From NCBI GenBank assembly GCA_027596035.1, contig JADGJA010000358.1:1-21610 (forward strand): a stretch of DNA of 21,610 nt, read 5' to 3'. This document shows positions 1-10,700 of this stretch, in pieces; the first letter of the stretch is position 1, and the number at the start of each line of letters is the position of its first letter. A program made the position numbers and the translations under genes. Under the pieces are notes generated by a model that was given only the letters and a program-made list of their open reading frames with translations, did no database searches and was not told the origin of the DNA. Origin of the DNA: Thoreauomyces humboldtii (Eukaryota; Chytridiomycota; Chytridiomycetes; Spizellomycetales; Powellomycetaceae).

Positions 1-838
1 TTGATGAGGTAGGTCGTGTGCCGTGCGAGGTCCTGAACTATGCGGATGTAGTCGAGGATGGCTGGTAGATGCCCCGGGCGAAGGACCGCACGCAGAGAGC
101 ATTTGCAAGTGGAGTGCTTCTTGGGCGGAGCTAGAGAAGTAAGGAGTTCAGCTTATGCGATAGAGGGCAGATGAGAAGGAGAGAGACTCACATTCTTCTA
201 GCCCTGCAGATGGGGAGTCGTCGCGAATCTGCACGCCGTCATCCGAGTCCGAGGAAACTGGCGGGTGAAGTCGGCCGTGAAGTCGGTCGTCGAACCACGC
301 CGCGCGCTGCTCCTCGTCCAGGAAAAGATCATTGAGACGACGCTGCTCGGCATCGTCATCGTCGTAGAAAGGGTTTTCGTCTTCATCGAAAGGGTTGTCG
401 TCGAAAGGGTTGTCGTCGAAAGGGTTGTCGTCTTCATCGAAAGGGTTGTCGTCGAAAGGGTTGTCGTCTTCATCGAAAGGGTCGTCGTCGAAAGGGTCGT
501 CGTCTTCTTCGTCGTTGAAAGGGACGGCGTCTTCGTCGTCGTCGTGAGCTGCGTTGTCGACTGGGCTCTCGGTCTGTCGGCGAAAGGCGTTAGTAAGGAA
601 TCATATGTGGGTTGACGACTCCATGCCTCACCTCAGTTTCGAGGGGTGCTAGGATCCTCGCTTCGAGGGGTGCTGGGATCCTTGCTTCCAGGACTGGGGT
701 GGGAGAGCGACCTTCTCTTCTGCGGAGAGCAACCTTGAAACCATCCACTGAAGAGAAGATGAAACCACTCTTTGATTGTTGACACGATTCCAGTTCTAGC
801 ACCGGGGTGGGTGAGCGATGTCGCTTATGTCGCTTCAT
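1..838 (-). CDS. Acidic NPF/DPF-repeat protein, three exons seen, 3' end outside window
   Basis: Not recognised as a known family. Proposed exons on the minus strand are 838-632, 573-192 and 130-1, continuing off the window. The introns are 574-631 (58 bp; donor GTGAGG, branch TTACTAAC, acceptor CGACAG) and 131-191 (61 bp; donor GTGAGT, acceptor CTCTAG), and phases match across both. Exon 1 has RSPTPVLE twice plus an 8-residue duplication. Exon 2 is very acidic and carries six NPF, two DPF and one VPF tripeptides spaced by Asp/Glu runs. It then continues with a charged stretch (DLFLDEEQRAAWFDDRLHGR). Exon 3 begins Lys-rich with a CKC motif and goes into a helical-looking segment (AILDYIRIVQDLARHTTYLI). 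NPF binds EH domains and DPF binds adaptor appendages in endocytic proteins, so an endocytic role is possible. An acidic low-complexity run with no such role, or a mobile-element protein, is equally possible. Exon 2 is the best-supported part. The start ATG at 838 and exon 1 are weak. Confidence 0.45.
638..685. repeat. 24-bp tandem duplication
   Basis: Two adjacent 24-bp units (638-661 and 662-685) share TTCGAGGGGTGCT and GGATCCT with few differences. Read on the minus strand, in the frame of the proposed first exon of the NPF gene, they give an in-frame 8-residue duplication (LEARI followed by Leu or Pro, then AP). The multiple-of-three length fits coding sequence but does not prove it. Confidence 0.6.
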
Positions 839-893
839 AACAAGGTCGCTGCTGTGCTGCTGTGCTGCCGTCGGCAAAAGTCAGAGGTGACGA

Positions 894-1145
894 AGTAGTC
901 GGTACTGCCAGGTCGTAACGAGAGTGGCGAAGTAGTCGGCGCTGCCAGAGGAGACGGGAACTGCAGTTAGTAGTCGATACTGTGCAGAGAACGCAGGTGG
1001 TAACCGACGATGCTGGGTGGGAACTCGGGTGGAGAGCTTACCGGCGAAGGAACTGTAAGTTTCTCGCGGAGACGTTGTATGAGGTGGTACGTAACGGAAC
1101 GTAGATCGTGACGTAGAACGTAACGTAGAGGATGGATAGTAGTCG
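894..1145. repeat. Degenerate repeats with AGTAGTCG core
   Basis: The octamer AGTAGTCG occurs at 894, 931, 969 and 1138. The first three are 37 and 38 bp apart, and each is followed by a related GGTACTGCCAG-like stretch, so they look like a decayed tandem repeat of about 37-38 bp. They lie in the divergent region between the NPF gene (minus) and the Arg/Ser-rich gene (plus). Function is unknown; clustered transcription-factor sites or a minisatellite remnant are both possible. Confidence 0.5.
1089..1127. promoter_or_regulatory. Cluster of five ACGTA elements
   Basis: ACGTA occurs at 1089, 1099, 1111, 1118 and 1123, five times in 39 bp; one of them is in a TGACGTA context. ACGT is the core bound by bZIP factors in fungi, so this may be a homotypic binding cluster in the divergent intergenic region. 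That is inference from sequence only. Confidence 0.3.
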
Positions 1146-1494
1146 GTAATGCAGTGTTGTGCTCTGGGATGGAGCTGGAGGGAATGGAGACGAGCTCCCG
1201 AGATTCAAGGAGGAAAAGGTGCGCGTCGACGCAGGGGAAGGGGCAAAGACTCGGTTGGCACGAAAGCATGCTTCGGAGAGATGGACTCAGTGCACACATG
1301 TACGTTTTGGACTTCTTCCCCACGCGTCCATTCCTCCCTTGCCCCGACCAGTAGCCATTGCCTTCGCCGACATTTGCCAGAACACACTCGATTCACACCG
1401 AACTTAGCGAGCTGTTTAAAAGGGGTATACAATATGTACAGTACGTGTACCAAAATCGCAACCCCGCGGTACCCGGCGGCCCGGCCCAGCAGGA

Positions 1495-1502
1495 TGACGT
1501 CA
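1495..1502. promoter_or_regulatory. Perfect CRE (TGACGTCA) upstream of the Arg/Ser-rich gene
   Basis: A perfect ATF/CREB palindrome TGACGTCA lies about 450 bp before the ATG at 1952. It is followed by pyrimidine-rich DNA (about 1516-1553) of the kind seen near fungal transcription starts. A TTTAAAAG stretch at about 1415 and an inverted repeat GTACA-n5-TGTAC at 1436-1450 lie just upstream. I see no convincing gene between 839 and 1951; long frames there have no recognisable protein features. Confidence 0.4.
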
Positions 1503-1832
1503 GGGAGATTCGACAGGTTCTTCTTCTTCTTTTTCTCTCACTCTTTCTCTCACAACAGACAGGGTGTGGGATGTATCTCTACAGAGTACCGCTGGAAAAC
1601 GACCGTTTTGACGACGAACGATGACGCAAAGCCACTGTGCTCTAGCGCTGCCGTTCGCAATCTCTGCAGCAAAAGGAACAAAAGAGTTTTTTTTTTTTCT
1701 GGGAGCGCTTCCGGCGACAACATATGGAGTTGCTCGCGCTTGTCTCGAAACGGGAAATATGGGACACCCTGTAAGACGCAGCAGTTTCTTCTTCGCCCTC
1801 ATGTGAAAGACCAACGACGCGGGGGATCCATC

Positions 1833-1916
1833 ATGTCGTCGTCGGTATCACCCATGCTCGGATCTCTCTTAAAACCTCTCTGCGCACGTCCGTCTCGCTC
1901 CACTCCACGACTTTAG
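1833..1916 (+). other. Upstream ORF, 27 codons, in the leader of the Arg/Ser-rich gene
   Basis: An ATG at 1833 opens a 27-codon frame ending at TAG 1914-1916, which is 35 bp before the main ATG at 1952 and in a different frame. If transcription starts upstream of 1833, scanning ribosomes would meet it first and it could lower translation of the main ORF. The transcription start is unknown, so this is only a candidate. Confidence 0.3.
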
Positions 1917-1951
1917 GATTGGGACCACAACGTCTAGGTTTCTCATCTCCG

Positions 1952-3802
1952 ATGCCACATGGAACCCGTTCGCTTCCAGATGCTGCAGCGAGCGCCGATC
2001 CGCTCGCGAGCCTCCATAGGAAGACTACCTCGTCGTTCTTCTCGAGCCTGAAGACAAAACGGACCGCCGTCGTTCATCCTCCTCCATCGCGAACCCGAAG
2101 TCTTTGTAACAAACCCTTTCTCGACGACTCCGCATCCGCGACCTTTCGAAGGACCTGCCTTCCAGCGTTCCTCGAACCCGATGACGAGCGCTTTCCTGTG
2201 CCCATCCGACGGACCCGTAGCGTCGACGGACCAAAGTCATTCTTCTACAGGCCGAGCAATCCTGCATCCGTGTCGGCAACCTCCCTTCGTCTGCCTCCAC
2301 TGAGGCGCCAGGTTCCAGCAGCCCACATCGCTGCACGCCTCCCACAACATCCCAAAGCCCGAGACGTGAAACCCCTCCGACTTCCATCCGATACTCCAAT
2401 CATCCTAGCCCAACGCATCAAGCCCCGAAAACCTCAAAGGCTCGTGCGCCTCGCTCCTCGCGAAGAACAGCGAACGTACGTTCTCTCGCACCAGAAACTT
2501 CACTTCTCTCGTCCATTTCGTCAGCAGCTTCAGATCGCTCGGTTCATGGATTATATCTATCGCGTGCAACCGGGCGTAGCTGTGCTCCGCGTTGGCCTGT
2601 CAGCTCTATCCTCGGCCCCCGACATCGCAGCCCGGAAACGGAATCGACGGAGGCTTCAGCGTTTACGGGACGGTCTCCCACCGCATCCAATCTCCCCACT
2701 TCGGAACGAGTGGCATCCCGAGGCTTTGACGCTGAGCCGGTATTCGATTGAAGTGGAAGATGTGGCGAGAGATGCGGCTCGGAAAGCCGAGAGAGCGGTG
2801 AGGGGGATCGCGACCATCGAGTCCTTGCCCGCCCTGCCATCCGGGCCCGCTCCGTATCCTTACGATATACCACCGATGCCTTCACTTCCGGTTTCCCCCA
2901 CTATACCCAGCGCGACTCCAAACTCGATTCCTTCCAGCGACGACGCGCCACCAGTCAAAGGCGGATGGAAGAGCACCTGGAAGGATCTGAAGCGTGCCAT
3001 GAGCTTCTCGAAGGTTTCTCGGGCTCGTCACCAACCTGCGGACGTCAGTGCAATACCTGATATCACACCCGTTGCGACCGCTCCCAACCCCATTCTTCGA
3101 GAGCGGAAATCATTTTCATTCTTCCGAATCAGCAAAGCCTCCCTTCTCAATTCCACTGACGACCATCCATTACGCGCGCGGAAGTCGTTTTCCGTATCCC
3201 GCACTCGTCCAACACAGGTCGAGGACGTCCGGGCACCGTCGTCAGGGAATCGCAAGTCGTTCACACGCAATCGACTCTCCCTTTCGGACCTTGAGGGACC
3301 GCAATCCATGCCGATGCCGCTTCAACGCAAAGAACGACTTTCGCTGTCAGACGACAGTTCTCCGTCGCCGAGGGAAGGCGAATTATCAGCCATTGATCCT
3401 CGTCACCGATTTTCCCTCTCGGACCTCAACGCGACATCTCCACTTCTGCCTCTTCAACGTCGTAACGCTCTATCACGGGCAACCGAGGAAAGGACGCTCA
3501 AGGAACGTCGATCCTTCTCTGACCTCAAGGAACGCTTCTCATCACTCTCTCGCGACGACGTCAAGTCACCCTCGTTGCCCGTCCAACGTCGTGCCCGAGC
3601 GTCCCTCTCCTTCACCGTCCGGAATCCTGTCGAACCCACCCCGCTACCGGACGGGCTCTCCCTCGCGGATTCGAATCCCTCGACCGACCGCGAGGCGTTC
3701 AAGGAGCTCGCTGGAAGGCAGCCGAGGGAGAGACGGTCTTTCTCGCTGTTCAGAAGCAGGGAAGGTTCGAGCTCGTTGTTAGATGCGTTGGACGGTCGGT
3801 AG
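1952..3802 (+). CDS. Arg/Ser-rich disordered protein with repeated phospho-type motifs (616 aa)
   Basis: Single-exon gene; I do not recognise the family. 1952 is the first ATG of an open frame that extends a little upstream without another ATG. The protein is strongly basic and rich in Ser, Arg and Pro, with no membrane segment or enzyme motif. A short segment near residues 190-270 (FSRPFRQQLQIARFMDYIYR onward, then DVARDAARKAERAVRG) looks more structured. From about residue 383 to 598 a motif recurs about nine times: a basic residue, any residue, Arg, any residue, Ser, Phe or Leu, Ser or Thr (for example RERKSFS, RARKSFS, RNRLSLS, RHRFSLS, KERRSFS, RARASLS, RERRSFS). A related GWKSTWKDLKRAMSFSK stretch precedes them. 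Such arrays suggest a multi-site substrate of basophilic kinases or a scaffold, but kinase and role are not known. The 1.85-kb open frame with strong codon bias makes it real. Confidence 0.8.
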   Translation: MPHGTRSLPDAAASADPLASLHRKTTSSFFSSLKTKRTAVVHPPPSRTRSLCNKPFLDDSASATFRRTCLPAFLEPDDERFPVPIRRTRSVDGPKSFFYRPSNPASVSATSLRLPPLRRQVPAAHIAARLPQHPKARDVKPLRLPSDTPIILAQRIKPRKPQRLVRLAPREEQRTYVLSHQKLHFSRPFRQQLQIARFMDYIYRVQPGVAVLRVGLSALSSAPDIAARKRNRRRLQRLRDGLPPHPISPLRNEWHPEALTLSRYSIEVEDVARDAARKAERAVRGIATIESLPALPSGPAPYPYDIPPMPSLPVSPTIPSATPNSIPSSDDAPPVKGGWKSTWKDLKRAMSFSKVSRARHQPADVSAIPDITPVATAPNPILRERKSFSFFRISKASLLNSTDDHPLRARKSFSVSRTRPTQVEDVRAPSSGNRKSFTRNRLSLSDLEGPQSMPMPLQRKERLSLSDDSSPSPREGELSAIDPRHRFSLSDLNATSPLLPLQRRNALSRATEERTLKERRSFSDLKERFSSLSRDDVKSPSLPVQRRARASLSFTVRNPVEPTPLPDGLSLADSNPSTDREAFKELAGRQPRERRSFSLFRSREGSSSLLDALDGR

Positions 3803-4748
3803 TTTGCTCTTTTTATCTTTTTTGGGGGGGACCCAAGGATCCGTCCGAGTCGTTTCTAATTTTGTAAATACTGTACCTTGAAGACGGATGATTTTCGCGG
3901 CCCTGATCTCCATGACCTGTTCCGTTCCCTGCAAGTAAATCCGGAGTGTGGGAATCTATTAGTGGGTCTCACCGGTGCATCCTGGACATGTTGGAGGTCG
4001 AAACTCCCCGTAGGTTTTTGGGAGCGGGAGCGGGACTTAAAAAATATCTTACACACAGCGGCTCATCGGCGCTAACGCGAAAGCCTCAACAAGGCTCAGA
4101 TCAGAAAGCCATCCGAGCCTCACATTTTCGTACACGAGCATGACGCTGCATGTGCACGGGCTCCTATGTCCCAACACGACACACGCGACTATCATTCGTT
4201 CGACGACGAACGTACGATCGGTACGATTGAGCCCTGAAAGCCTCGGTAGGCGAAGCAGGTCACCGAACCATCGCGGCTTAGCCTGCCGTTATGCCAACAC
4301 CGGCACGCCTTTCGCACGGTTCGGTCATCCTTCTTGGTGACGTCCCAAGCTTCACCAGCCGTCCGTCCCTGACTGAGGATCAAGTTTTATTCCTGCTCTG
4401 GTTAAACTTCGGGTCCAAAAGGACATCGTTCGATTGAAAATCTGCTTTCTGGAGGATCATTTTGGACAGCGGTTTACTCGTCTACAGTCGTGTGCGCGCG
4501 AAAAAAGCGCAGAGATTTCCTCCCAACTTCCTTTGTTCCGTCGACCGACGACGAGGACAAAGGGGGCATCGTCGGACTCTACATATGGGTAGAGTCCAAG
4601 GGACGTCCCGTCGGGTTTCTCCTTTTGGCTATCTTGTCTATCTCCCTGGTCCCTGGTCTGAGTTTGCGCTTCTCTTAAGCGCACGGCGGGTGTGCGTTCG
4701 CGGGTGGTCCTTTCGCATCTTTCAATCGTCGAGTACATCACGAGGGTC
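3803..4748. other. Intergenic region before the giant gene
   Basis: This 946-bp stretch between two plus-strand genes should hold the 3' UTR of the Arg/Ser-rich gene and the promoter of the giant membrane-protein gene. Short frames of 60-97 codons occur on both strands but show no conserved features or splice logic, and I do not call them genes. An inverted repeat CGTAC-GATCG-GTACG lies at 4211-4225. No tRNA or other RNA gene is visible. Confidence 0.5.
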
Positions 4749-7700
4749 ATGAGTCCTCCTATGAGCGAGACGTTGCTTCCGACTCAGCAACCACGGGAGT
4801 CTCCCCATGAGGTCTCCTCACCTTCCTTCTCCGGTCTCCGATCCGGCTACCAGTCTTCATCCTCCTCCGCCTCAGAGTCCGATGCCCTCGTCCGTCGCGA
4901 AGCCTACCCGTTTCCGGTCCAGACGCGGCGTTCTCCTTCTTCGATACATTCCAGGACGTCTAGCGCTCATGACTCAGCGGAAGACTCCCTCCTCGAAGAG
5001 GTCGCAGACGAATCCTGGAGTCGCTCTGCACCTCGAGGCCAATCCTGGCTTCGCAAAGTCGTACAGTGGTACAAGCCAATCTACGACTATAAGACTCCTG
5101 GGTTGACATCCTCGCAAAGGCGACGGGCGCGCTACTGCGGTGGAAAGTTCGTCACATGGCAGTTCGTCTTGCTGCATCTGGTCCTGGCTGGAGTGGTCAT
5201 GGCAGCTGTCTTGATCCCCATCGTTTACTTCATCGTCGTGCCGCACATAATTCAGGTGAGTGACGAGGCAAGAGAGAGCACGGATGGATGGTGTGATCCC
5301 TTTGTGGACCATAGTCCTCTTCGGTTCATGATTCCAGTTTCGATCTGGTTCGCTAAAAAACCAGTTTTTTTTTTGTCTCAGTCGAAAGTCAGCGCCATCG
5401 ACACATCGACCCTGTCGATCTCCAAACTCGACGTCTCGGCATGGACGACCGACGGCCTCAACTTTGGTTTCGGAACCGAGCTTCCAGCACAGCTCTTCCT
5501 CCCACTTCACGTGAAGCTCGGCGCGATGACGGCGGTCATCGGGGATAAAGACGATTTCGGAGATGGTTGGGCCGAGGCTCAAATCCCAGAGTTGGCCGTT
5601 TCAATCAACCAGATCATGAAAGTTGACTTGGAGGGAAAGCTGGTGGTCAAGAACGTGGATGGACTCCAGGCGTTGATACGCAAGATATCGTCACCGAAGG
5701 GCATGCAGGGCATGGCCATCAGGGCAAAGTTTAAGGCAACCATAACTGTGTGGGGAATCAACTGGTACAAAAACCTGCCATTGTATAAAGACATTGAGAT
5801 GCCGGCGCTTTCGCCCACTCTATCGGGTCTTTATGGCGCTCTGCCCAGTGCCCTGCGAGCCAGGAATCTGAGTATGTTCGGCGACGGTGTGCATCAATGC
5901 GGATCATACGAAACTCACATTCTTCTCTTTATCAGACCAGCAGATCCGTCATCAGTTCCTCACTCAGGAGCTGGTTACATTTCCCAATACGACGCTCCCG
6001 GATATCGCTATCCAGGACATAGACATTACGATGACCGACGCTGGCGTCAGTCTCGATCTTGCCGTTGCGTTCGAGAACCCGACCATCGTGACCGTCGCGT
6101 TACCCGACATGGCTCTTGGTGTATCGGTCCAGAATCGCACCATCGCGAACGTGGGGATTCGCAACGTCACCTTGACAACAGGTGTCAACCAAATGAAAAT
6201 GGGAGTCGACATCGGATTCGTCGCCTCCGAGTCTGAGACGATGGGCAAAGTCATCGGCGCGATGCTCGCGTACCTGACCGGTTCCGAGACATCCGAGGAC
6301 TTCAATCCCGACGTGGTCGGTCCCATCACCATGAGGGGCGTAGAGTTCATCGGTAATGTCACCGAGCCTCTGGTTCTTTCGATACCCGTGGAAGACGCAC
6401 TTCGCGCGTTCCACGTCGACAAGCTGAAGGGCTTGTTGACCCTCGGCGGCGTGCAGTCCATTATCTCGTCGCTCCAGTTTTCCGGCCAGGTTATGTCTGA
6501 GGACGTCCGCGCTGCAATCTCGGTGTCTCTGCCGAAACTGATACCATTGCCCCCCATCGCCTTCAAATACCTTACTTCCCTTAACGTTCAAAGCGCCCTC
6601 AGCGTCGTTGTGCAACCCATTCTCATTGTTACTGGCGACGATTCTATGGTTGTCAGCACGGGTGTCGTCGTGACTCCTGTTAACACCGATGCCGCGGCTA
6701 CTAGCCTTGCTACCGCCATCAACCCCATCCTGCACTCCGATCCTCAATCTTCCGCTGTCTCCGTCACGGATCTCTCATTCGCACAGCCCAGCGCTGGTAC
6801 CGCCTTCCCGACCGATTCGCAAGCTGGCTTCGCATGGGCGTCAACCCTCTTGAACTCCTCGACCTCCGCTGCAGCCAATTATATCTGGGCCAACACTCTT
6901 TTCAAGCCCACAATCCTTCCCGTTCCGTTACCCGGCATCTGCATCTCATGCATGGTGTCCTCTCTGACCCGCAACGGAACCACTTTGCCGTTATTCATCC
7001 GATCCATGATCGTTAATCAGCTCACAGATGCGCCGGGGTTTTCCGCTAACGGCCAGCTGGGCATCAACCTGCCCATGTCTTCATCTGCAAACATTCAGAT
7101 GAACGCTGGCTACGTGGGTCTGTCGGTTGGCGTGGGTGCGTTGAACGTACCTCTCATCGACCTCCAGATGCCGACTGGCCTAAACTTCACTCCGATCGCG
7201 AATGCCAACAACACAGCGCTGAACATTGACACGCGTCTGGTTCTTGCGCGGGACCCACGACTTCCCGACGTTCTCCAGAGCTTCGTCAACGGGTTCGTGG
7301 ATCCTGCGGCTCCCACGGACGCTTCCACCTCGATCACGGTGACGGGGATCGGATTCGGACTATCACTTGCCTCCCACTTCACAACCTTTTCCAAGGTGGT
7401 GGTGTCGATCGACGCGCACGAGTTTCGCGACGTGGTCGAGACCCTCGGGTCAGCGGTCATGAAGCAGGTGTTCGCCGAGAAAGCGGTGGAGCTCACGAAC
7501 GTCGGTTTGGACGTCGTGACTGGCACGAAGGTCAACGTTGGAATCAGCGCTCAAGTCATGAACCCGGTTCCTCTTGCCATCAACGTCGGAAGCGTGGCTT
7601 TGGACGTTGCTCTTGACGCCACGCGATTGACGAGCATCCTGACAGCCCCGATCGCGCTTACGACCGGTACAGGCGCTTTGCATCTCGATGTGGCCGCCAA

Positions 7701-10700
7701 CCTCGCAACCGGCGCGAACGGGCTCTCGACTCTCCTCGCTGCCTTTGCCGCGGACGTCATGGCTAACAGGGTTCCTGCTTCGACCCTTGTGTTCACTGGG
7801 CTTGTTATGACCCCGCCCGGCACCAATTCGACGATTGCTGTCATTGATCAGTTCAGCGGGCTGAACATCCGTGTTCCCCCAGCCATGTTGCATCAGCTTT
7901 TAGGCGCCGACTCTCCCATTGACTTCTCCGATCTTCTGGGCGGCAAGGGCAATCTCATTTCCGGCTTCGGAATCGGTCTGTCTCGTGCGTCTGTCAACAC
8001 CCTACCGCAGGCATCGCTCGCCATCGCAGCCGGCCTGCAGATCACGAACCCGCTTCCCATCTCTGTAAACATCCCGTACGCAGAGGTCGCTCTCACTTTC
8101 GACGGGCTTGACTTTGTCTCCGTCGTGGTCTCGAACATCTCGCTGTCCGCTCTGGCTACTGCGCCCTTGTCACCGACCGCTTCGTTGCAATTCCCTGCGA
8201 CCCCGGGCATCGAGGACAAGGTTGCGGCGTTTGTCAATGCTTTCGTAGACGGAAGAATCATGGACGGAGTCGGGATAAAGTCGATCGTCTTCGGTGGTAG
8301 CCCCCAGGACAGGAACGATCTTGCCTCCCTTGTGACCCTCGACGTCACATCTTTTACGCATGACCTCAGCACGACTTCACTTATGACCGCAATCGTAGGT
8401 GCCATCCTTGGCAAGAGCATCAAGTTCCCGCTCGGTGCCGCCGATTTTATTTCTCTCATCTCGTCAAGTGTGCAAGGCACCATCAAGCTTGACACGCAAC
8501 CCAACAAAGCCATCAGTCTTGGTCTGGATGGCGTGAAACTTGCGCTTCCTTTCACTATTGATGCCAATATCGGGACTTTTGCCCTCGTAGCATCTGTCAC
8601 AGGAAACAGCTTCCTCAACGTCGCTATTGATGACGGGATCCAGATTAAGAGCAGCCAGATCGATGCCCTAGCGCCTTTAGTTCAGTTCACGGATCAGTCG
8701 GGTGCCCAAGACCAGATCGCTGCCATTGGTCGATGGGTGTTTGACGGAACCGCCACGGACGCGTCGCTGGATGTCGCAGGCATCGTTCTAGGAGTCTCTG
8801 CAACTGACCGCATCACCAGTTTCGATCGCGTCCGCGTGTCGATCCCGGTGTCGAGCGTTCTTGTCGGAAACGAAGATATGAGTGGAGTTGTGAAAGCACT
8901 CGCTCCTGCCATTACCCGACTCGATCTCGCTGCAGCCGCCGGAAACGCCCTTGCCCTGTCCGCCGGTGTGACGATCGAGTCGCCTCTGCAGATTGCCGCC
9001 CACATCGGGTTTGCGGGAGTTGACGTGGCGTTAGATCAGAACCCCCTGGTGGACCTGACCCTCCCCGATCTTGCCATCGTGGCCACCAACGGGTCCAGTA
9101 ACCTTGCCGTCGCTACTCGTCTGTCTTTCAAGGATACTGACGGCACACGGAAGGCCGTTGGATCGCTCGTGGATACCATCATGAACGGAGGAGACGACGA
9201 GCCTCTCATCAACGTCGGCTCGCTGCTGTTCGGAAACTCTCAAACGGATGTGATCACGGCTTTTTCCCGACTCTCAGTTCCCATCAGCGTCCGCAACGTC
9301 CTCGTGTCGCTCGGTGTCTCGGTACCCCTCGACTATGCGCAAGCGGGCCACTTGCTCTCGCTTGCTATCGACGCGGCCACCGTAGACGTTCAGACCGGTA
9401 AATCGATGGCGGTCGACCTTGCCGCCAACATTGCCATATTGCCATTCCCGACCACCCTCTCCTTCCCGCATGTCGGCGCTCGCGTGGACGTGGACGAGAA
9501 TCCGTTGCTGGATGTCCAACTCCCCGATGGCTTGAACCTTGCCGCGGGGACACCAGCCACTGACATCAAAGCCAGCGTGCTTTTCGTCGACACCGGAGCA
9601 ACGCAGTCGTCGATTGCCAAGCTGGTGGAAGCTTTCCTCAACTCCCCTACCTTGGATTCGTCAATTGGTCTCTCACGACTCCAAATCGGTGTTTCTCTCA
9701 CGGACCGCCTAACCTTGCTTGACGATGTGCACGTAGAGCTTGATATGGACAGGCTATGCAAGACTATGGGCGTTTCCATTCCGATGGACATCACAGAGTT
9801 CCTTGGTTCCACCTCTCCCTCTCTCGGCACGGTGATTGTCCGAACTGCGCCTCTGCAAACCTTGCAGGTGACTGCGTCGGCAGACCTTACCGTCCCGCTT
9901 CCGTTTCCAGTGACGCTGAACGTAGGCTACGTGGCGATGGACGCTCAACTCGGGTACCGCCGGAACGCCATGCATCCTTTGGCGGATATCTCCCTCCCCA
10001 AGGGTCTCGCTCTCCAACGATCCTCCTTTGCGTCCAGCTTCTCGGCTGTTCTCCGATTTAAGGATCAAGATGCTACTCGCTCGGACGTTGCCACCATCGT
10101 CGACGGACTATGCCAATCCGGTTTGCAAGACGGATGGTTGGGTGTGCAAGGTCTCGTCATCGGAGCTTCCAGCACGGATCGCATCACCGCCTTCGACAAG
10201 GTTATCATAGAGCTTTCTCTCGTCCGTCTGCTCACCCAGATGCACATCGCTTCCCCGATCGACCTTGCCAACATCGCCAACCGGCTCAACGCGTCCATCT
10301 CGGATCTCGCAGTTGCGACAGCTCCAGCAGCGACTTTGGGTGTCAAGGCCACCGCGGGTTTCGTCCTTCCGCTACCATTTGCGGTCGATTTCCAGACCGC
10401 TTACTTCAACACTCGCACTTTGGTGAATGACGTCCCATTGGCGATGGTGGACATTCCCGACATCAAGCTGGCAGCTTCTGAGGGACAGCGAGCTGCTTTG
10501 GCATTGAGCATAGACGTCAAGTTCTTCAATGATGGCAACGCGAAAGCCGAGGTCGCAAAGGTCATCAACAACGTTCTGCATACTGCCAAAGCGGATGGGG
10601 TGGTTGGTGTAGATACGATTTTGTTCGGTGCGTCGGATAGTCCCAACGACTGGATCCAAATCCTCTCGAAAGCCTCCATCACTCTTCCCGTGGACTCGCT

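Noticed and set aside
198..615. Open frames with Thr/Ser-rich or Val/Glu/Arg-rich repeats on both strands
   Set aside because: They are other frames of the repeat array whose minus-strand reading gives the NPF/DPF protein with intron borders; the composition is an artefact of the repeat.
1149..1916. 255-codon plus-strand frame before the Arg/Ser-rich gene
   Set aside because: It runs through the CT-rich and T-run promoter DNA, has no domain-like segment, and overlaps other equally long random frames. Only its last ATG is kept as a candidate uORF.
3048..3782. 244-codon plus-strand frame inside the Arg/Ser-rich gene
   Set aside because: Shadow frame of the biased coding sequence; its motifs are not conserved-looking and the 616-aa frame explains the region.
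4192..4752. Short frames on both strands in the spacer before the giant gene
   Set aside because: 60-97 codons, no conserved features, mutually overlapping; consistent with random open frames in GC-rich DNA.
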